Below are positions 61,045 to 64,000 of a stretch of DNA of 64,000 bases, piece after piece. The DNA is taken from assembly GCA_016124335.1 (NCBI GenBank), contig WGNX01000010.1, forward strand, positions 124,001-188,000, written 5' to 3'. This DNA is from Alphaproteobacteria bacterium (lineage in GTDB: Bacteria; Pseudomonadota; Alphaproteobacteria; CACIAM-22H2). Below the pieces are notes generated by a model. That model searched no databases and had not been told where the DNA came from. It was given only the letters and a program-made list of their open reading frames with translations. The position numbers and the translations under genes were made by a program. Positions within the stretch are counted from its first letter, which is position 1. Every line of letters starts with the position of its first letter.

Positions 61045-62330
61045 AGGACATCTCGCTCTCCTTCCTGACGACGATCGTGATCCAGATCGTCAACATCGCG
61101 ACCGGGCTTCTCGCCGCGCGGCTGCTGCTGCCCGAAGGTCGCGGCGAACTTGCCGAGATCATGCTGTGGCCGGGCCTGCTGATGGAGTTCGGCATCCTTG
61201 CGATGTCGGATGCGCTGCTCTACCGCGCGGCGACGCGTGCGGCATCGCCGAAAACGCTTTTCGCGACGGTCATGTGGATCGGGCTGGCACTGACCGTGGT
61301 CCTGACGGCCGTCGGCTATCTCGTCATCCCGCACATGACGGCAAGCGATTCGGCAACCGTGCGCGCCGTCGAGGCCTGGTACATCGCCGCTTACGTGCCG
61401 GTCTATCTGTTCTCGCTTTTCGTGGCCACGATGTTCCAGGGCCATCTCGACCTCGTTGCCTGGAACGTCGTGCGCACGCTGGTCGGGCTGGGATATCTCG
61501 GCTTCATCGCGATCTTCCACCTTGCCGGCCGGACCGACGTCGAATCCTTTGCACTTGCCTATGTCGCGGGCACGCTCGTCTCGGGCCTCGTCGGTCTCGT
61601 TTGGCTCGGGCTCAAGGGCTGGATCGGCTGGCGGCCGGATTTTGCCGCGGCGAAGGGCCTGCTTGGCTATGGCGCGCGACTGCATCTGGGCGAGATGGTC
61701 AACAGCCTTCGCCAGCGCGTCGACCAGATGGGCGTCTCGCTGTTTCTCAGCGCCGTCGACATGGGGCACTATGTCGTGGCGCTCACCGTCGCCAACGGCC
61801 CGATGATCCTCGTCAATACGGTGGCGGGGGTGGCGTTCCCCAAAATCAGCCAGGCTGGCGACCCGGCCGACAAGCTCAGGATCTTCGGCACCTATCTGCG
61901 TCTCGCCATGGCGCTGTCGATTGCCAGTGCCGTGGGTCTGTCGGCGCTTGCGCCGTGGCTTGTACCGCTCATTTTCGGCCGTGCATTCGAGGAAAGCGCA
62001 GTGCTCTGCCAGATCATGCTGCTTGGCCTGCCCTTCTTCGCCGCCAAGCTGATGTTCATCCAGGCACTCAACGCATTCGACAAGTCGCTGGCGATCGGCT
62101 GGGCGGAAGCTGCGGGACTTGCCGCGGCCATCGCTTCGCTGGCGCTGCTCATGCCGTCGATCGGCATCCGGGGTGCTGCCTGGGCGCTGGTCGTCGCGAA
62201 CGTCGTGGCGCTTGCCGCGATGGCGGGCATGCTGCATCGGCGGATCGGCGCACCGGTGCTGGTGCTCTTCCGGCCGACGGCCGCAGATTTCGCCCATGCA
62301 AGGCGCGCGCTCGCGCGGGTCCTGCCGTGA
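61041..62330 (+). CDS. Polysaccharide flippase (Wzx/oligosaccharide flippase family)
   Basis: 429 residues from a GTG in a GTGA overlap. About 12 TM helices; the first (DISLSFLTTIVIQIVNIATG) leads into LLAARLLLPEGRGELAEIML, the typical family opening. Others include VVALTVANGPMILVNTVAGV and LIFGRAFEESAVLCQIMLLG. Moves lipid-linked saccharides across the inner membrane. No Wzy polymerase or initiating transferase is in the window, so the pathway is incomplete here. Confidence 0.87.
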   Translation: MKDISLSFLTTIVIQIVNIATGLLAARLLLPEGRGELAEIMLWPGLLMEFGILAMSDALLYRAATRAASPKTLFATVMWIGLALTVVLTAVGYLVIPHMTASDSATVRAVEAWYIAAYVPVYLFSLFVATMFQGHLDLVAWNVVRTLVGLGYLGFIAIFHLAGRTDVESFALAYVAGTLVSGLVGLVWLGLKGWIGWRPDFAAAKGLLGYGARLHLGEMVNSLRQRVDQMGVSLFLSAVDMGHYVVALTVANGPMILVNTVAGVAFPKISQAGDPADKLRIFGTYLRLAMALSIASAVGLSALAPWLVPLIFGRAFEESAVLCQIMLLGLPFFAAKLMFIQALNAFDKSLAIGWAEAAGLAAAIASLALLMPSIGIRGAAWALVVANVVALAAMAGMLHRRIGAPVLVLFRPTAADFAHARRALARVLP

Positions 62331-63583
62331 ACCGTTCGGCGATCCACGGCCTGGTCGGCCATCCCGGCTCGAACCATCTGGCCTATCAACTCGTCGCCGC
62401 CCTCCAGTCCGCTGGGTTCGATGTCGGATTCGAGACCGGCGTCTTCTGGACCGGGCGCGGTGTGCTGCCAAAGCTCACGGCCATGCTGCCCGGACGCATC
62501 CGTGCTTCCGCCGAGCGCGAATTGAAGCGCCGCTCGCATCCCGGCGTCGATCCTGCCCGGGTGCGACTTCAGCCTGTGCCCGAGCTCATGTACATCGCCG
62601 CGACGCGCCTTCGCCTGTCCGCCGAACGCCAGCTTGCCGCGATCGCCTGGCGCAACGACGTCTTCGACGCACAGTTCGCCCAGCGTGTGCTCGCCGAACG
62701 TCCGCGCTTCACCATCGGTCACGACAGCTCGGCGCTTGCAGCCCAGCGCGCGACGCAAAGCTACGGCGGGCTTGCGATCCTCAATCAGGTGATCGGCCAT
62801 ATCGAAGCCGGGCTTTCGATCTTCGCCGAGGAAGCAAGGCGCGCGCCGGAGTTTGCCGAAACGCTTCCGCTTCCGCCCGCACGCGTGATCGCCCAATGCG
62901 GCGTCGAGGCGCGCGAGGCCGATCGGGTTATCGTGCCGTCGGACTATGTGCGCGACACGATGATCGCGAACGGAACCGATCCGGCGCGCATTTTCGTCCT
63001 TCCCTATGGCGTCGACACGGGTCGCTTCCGGCCGCCTTCGGCGCCACGCGCCGGGGACGGGAAGTTCCGCGTCCTGTTCGTCGGCGGCCTGACGCAGCGC
63101 AAGGGGATCAAGTATCTGCTGGAAGCCGCGAAGCGCGCGGACATTCCGGGCCTCGAGCTTGTCTGCGTGGGCAAGATGGCGGGCGATGCCTCGGCCTTTT
63201 CACCTTATGCCCGAATTTTCCGCCACGTCCGCCACGTGCCGTTCCACGAGGTTCACCGTCTTTTCCAGACGGCCGACGTGTTCGCCTATCCCTCGCTGCA
63301 CGAGGGCTCGGCCTTCGCGAGCTACGAGGCGCTGGCGTCGGGCCTGCCGGTCGTTTGCACGCCGAACACCGGGTCGGTCGTGCGCGACGGGACCGAGGGG
63401 TTTCTTGTTCCGCCCCGCGACGTCGACGCGCTCGTCGAACGGCTGCGCGTGCTGGCCCGCGACCCCGACCTGCGCGCGCGCATGGCGAAGGCCGCGCGCG
63501 CACGCGCCGAGGAATTCACGTGGATGCACTATGGCAACAGGCTCGCCGGCTGGCTCGATACGCAGCTCGGCCTGAAAAGCTGA
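62327..63583 (+). CDS. Glycosyltransferase, GT4-like (3)
   Basis: 418 residues from a GTG in a GTGA overlap with the flippase. IHGLVGHPGSNHLAYQLVAA, READRVIVPSDYVRDTMIAN, PYGVDTGRF, VLFVGGLTQRKGIKYLLEAA, PSLHEGSAFASYEALASGLP with the two glutamates, and GTEGFLVPPRDVDALVERLR: a complete GT-B donor half. Last gene of the cluster; followed by a hairpin and the convergent trxA. Confidence 0.9.
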   Translation: MNRSAIHGLVGHPGSNHLAYQLVAALQSAGFDVGFETGVFWTGRGVLPKLTAMLPGRIRASAERELKRRSHPGVDPARVRLQPVPELMYIAATRLRLSAERQLAAIAWRNDVFDAQFAQRVLAERPRFTIGHDSSALAAQRATQSYGGLAILNQVIGHIEAGLSIFAEEARRAPEFAETLPLPPARVIAQCGVEAREADRVIVPSDYVRDTMIANGTDPARIFVLPYGVDTGRFRPPSAPRAGDGKFRVLFVGGLTQRKGIKYLLEAAKRADIPGLELVCVGKMAGDASAFSPYARIFRHVRHVPFHEVHRLFQTADVFAYPSLHEGSAFASYEALASGLPVVCTPNTGSVVRDGTEGFLVPPRDVDALVERLRVLARDPDLRARMAKAARARAEEFTWMHYGNRLAGWLDTQLGLKS

Positions 63584-63609
63584 ACCCCGCGCCGGGAAGG
63601 CGCGGGGTT
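63583..63609. terminator. Hairpin between convergent glycosyltransferase and trxA
   Basis: AACCCCGCGCC-GGGAA-GGCGCGGGGTT, 11 perfect pairs, starting at the last base of the glycosyltransferase stop. It is symmetric and could end both transcripts. No T-run on either side, so strength is uncertain. Confidence 0.6.
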
Positions 63610-63635
63610 CATCGGACCGGCGAACCGGCCAGCGC

Positions 63636-63962
63636 TCAGACGTTCTGCTGCACCCACTCGTAGAGCTTGCTCTTGGGCAGCGAGCCGATCTTCGTGGCCG
63701 CGACCTCGCCACCCTTGAACAGCATCAGCGTCGGGATGCCGCGCACGCCGTACTTGGAGGGCGTCATCGGGTTTTCGTCGATGTTGATCTTGGCGACGGT
63801 CAGCTTGCCGGCCATGTCGGTCGCCAGCTCGTCGAGCGCGGGCGCGATCTGCTTGCAGGGGCCGCACCATTCCGCCCAGAAATCCACCAGCACCGGCGAC
63901 TGCGACTGGAGCACGTCGGTCTGGAAGCTGGCATCGGTAACCTTGGTGGTGTTGGCGCTCAT
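63636..63962 (-). CDS. trxA: Thioredoxin 1
   Basis: 108 residues. Active site [19 protein letters not shown] (Cys33, Cys36), cis-Pro strand [20 protein letters not shown]. Small cytosolic disulfide reductase. Full length; the upstream region runs off the window. Confidence 0.97.
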   Translation of the reverse strand: MSANTTKVTDASFQTDVLQSQSPVLVDFWAEWCGPCKQIAPALDELATDMAGKLTVAKINIDENPMTPSKYGVRGIPTLMLFKGGEVAATKIGSLPKSKLYEWVQQNV

Positions 63963-64000
63963 GGAAAGCCTCGCGGATGTTCTGACGAATCGAAAGCCCT

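Overview
The window is GC-rich chromosomal DNA (a sampled core line, 23041-23100, has 39 of 60 G+C). It looks alphaproteobacterial and most like a Rhodospirillales-type genome. Reasons: an F1-only ATP synthase operon (atpHAGDC, no Fo genes beside it), the TCA block mdh-sucC-sucD-sucA-sucB-lpd, a glnK-amtB pair, the priA/fsa/DUF484/xerC neighbourhood, and many soluble or membrane signalling proteins. Assignment below class level is inference. I saw no rRNA, tRNA, CRISPR array, IS element or prophage.

Layout. 1-1081: amtB (cut by the window edge) and glnK on the minus strand, separated by a tract of three stem-loops. 1275-5278: a UbiH-type hydroxylase, a small Met-rich exported protein, a Cache-domain histidine kinase and a deoxyinosine-type DNA glycosylase that overlaps atpC. 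5214-10082: atpHAGDC. 10400-14009: a compact signalling locus with a MEDS-LuxR regulator, divergent from a DUF6894-like small protein, a histidine kinase and a degenerate GGDEF/EAL-like protein, around a perfect inverted repeat. 14021-21178: priA, fsa, DUF484, xerC, exoD-like, GST and an aminotransferase, mostly housekeeping and tightly packed.

21179-22881 is an AT-rich island (24 of 60 G+C in the sampled line 21601-21660) with only two genes: a three-TM membrane protein and a HAD phosphatase. It sits directly downstream of lpd and is the best candidate here for a transferred, undescribed two-gene system. 22882-31654 is the TCA operon. 31783-35345 holds an HD-GYP phosphodiesterase, zapE, cobB and a divergent LMW phosphotyrosine phosphatase whose start codon overlaps that of cobB. 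35365-42250 has a TRAP permease pair without a binding protein, thpR, an aldo/keto reductase, a FIST sensor protein, a VOC protein, an AraC regulator and a TesA-like esterase. 42267-45505 is the divergent ybbAP-type ABC exporter.

45580-49325 contains a PAS histidine kinase, a Bax-inhibitor-1 protein followed by a strong intrinsic terminator, and a tandem-PAS soluble chemoreceptor. 49339-52154 is a likely catabolic operon (FAH-family, SDR, Zn-ADH). 52267-55380 has bluB, an MFS transporter coupled to a flavin reductase, and a small exported protein. 55403-63583 is a polysaccharide or glycolipid assembly cluster: two paralogous methyltransferases, three GT4-like glycosyltransferases, an AsnB-type amidotransferase and a flippase, mostly joined by ATGA/GTGA overlaps or very short gaps. 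trxA closes the window on the opposite strand behind a hairpin.

Starts were chosen from reading frame, family N-termini, Shine-Dalgarno-like sequence and overlap with neighbours. The ORF track writes GTG and TTG starts as M, so several track starts were moved.
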